NCBI GenBank assembly: GCA_003488525.1
Contig: DNLG01000156.1
Location: forward strand, 12,454-20,100
Direction of reading: 5' to 3'
DNA length: 7,647 nt
Source of the DNA: Bacteroidota bacterium
GTDB lineage: Bacteria > Bacteroidota > Ignavibacteria > Kapaibacteriales > Kapaibacteriaceae
Part shown: positions 7,504 through 7,647 of the stretch, piece by piece
Position numbering within the stretch: the stretch's first letter is position 1
How the letters are laid out: each line of letters starts with the position of its first letter
Program-made: the position numbers and the translations under genes
The notes under the pieces: model-generated
Told to the model about the DNA's origin: nothing
What the model saw: the letters and a program-made list of their open reading frames with translations, nothing else
Database searches by the model: none

Positions 7504-7647
7504 TTAGCGACCGATAAACACAGCCCCCTTCCAAAGGGGCTCATCTTGTGGTGTGGTGATGACCACAACAACGACGCCTTTGTAAGGGGGCTTGATCGTC
7601 TGCAGCAAGGAACCAGATTCGAGCGGAATGGTCGCTACCAGGCTTCC
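7504..7647 (-). CDS. 3' end of a convergent gene, possibly a T9SS-exported protein
   Basis: The minus-strand frame is open from the window edge to TAA at 7504-7506, giving 47 residues of C-terminus. The rest lies outside. The tail has GSLVATIPLESGSL, then PPYKGVVVVVITTP, and finishes WKGAVFIGR. The layout (a 'G..V' strand, a 'l..G.Y.v.i' strand, a short turn, then 'kg..v..r' at the very end) resembles a T9SS type A sorting domain. However, the usual Tyr after GV is replaced by Val, and the upstream half of the domain can only partly be seen. The stop falls immediately before the terminator hairpin and the reading frame is clean, so the gene is probably real. The T9SS reading is tentative, and no function can be given for the missing body. 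Confidence 0.65.
   Translation of the reverse strand, partial: GSLVATIPLESGSLLQTIKPPYKGVVVVVITTPQDEPLWKGAVFIGR

Noticed and set aside
7522..7541. Imperfect inverted repeat AGCCCCCTT/AAAGGGGCT near the right edge, considered as a second terminator or operator.
   Set aside because: It has a mismatch in the stem, no T-run, and lies inside the coding frame of the convergent gene.

Overview
The window looks chromosomal, from a GC-rich Gram-negative bacterium of the Bacteroidota/Chlorobiota (FCB) type. Three things point there: a TonB-dependent receptor with an N-terminal carboxypeptidase-regulatory-like domain, a C-terminal tail typical of type IX secretion (T9SS) cargo at 866-1069, and a second, weaker T9SS-like tail at the right edge. 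A Kapabacteria/Ignavibacteria-like lineage is a plausible guess but is inference. I see no rRNA, tRNA, CRISPR array, IS element or phage gene.

Layout from left to right. (1) 1-849 (+) is the body of an unrecognised exported protein whose start probably lies just outside the window. (2) 866-1069 (-) is a reading frame with no start codon that encodes a T9SS sorting domain and nothing else. It looks like the 3' remnant of a lost cargo gene. (3) 1078-3480 (-) is an MgtA-type Mg2+ P-type ATPase. All catalytic motifs are present, but the usual N-terminal cytosolic domain of roughly 90 residues is missing. (4) A short divergent gap contains a perfect 8-bp palindrome. (5) About 3529-4674 (+) is a diverged GNAT-fold acyltransferase-like protein. 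(6) 4671-7436 (+) is a complete TonB-dependent outer-membrane receptor whose start overlaps the acyltransferase stop as ATGA. (7) 7467-7502 is a strong intrinsic terminator. (8) 7504-7647 (-) is the 3' end of a convergent gene.

The acyltransferase-like gene and the receptor form a translationally coupled pair, which suggests the two proteins act in one pathway, perhaps uptake and modification of a small ligand. The ligand cannot be read from the sequence. The ATPase imports Mg2+ across the inner membrane and points away from this pair; only proximity and a metal/uptake theme link them.

I do not see a convincing new multi-gene system. The points most worth a second look are the orphan T9SS tail directly behind the ATPase, the ATPase lacking its N-terminal domain, and the coupled acyltransferase/receptor pair with a degenerate acetyl-CoA motif.
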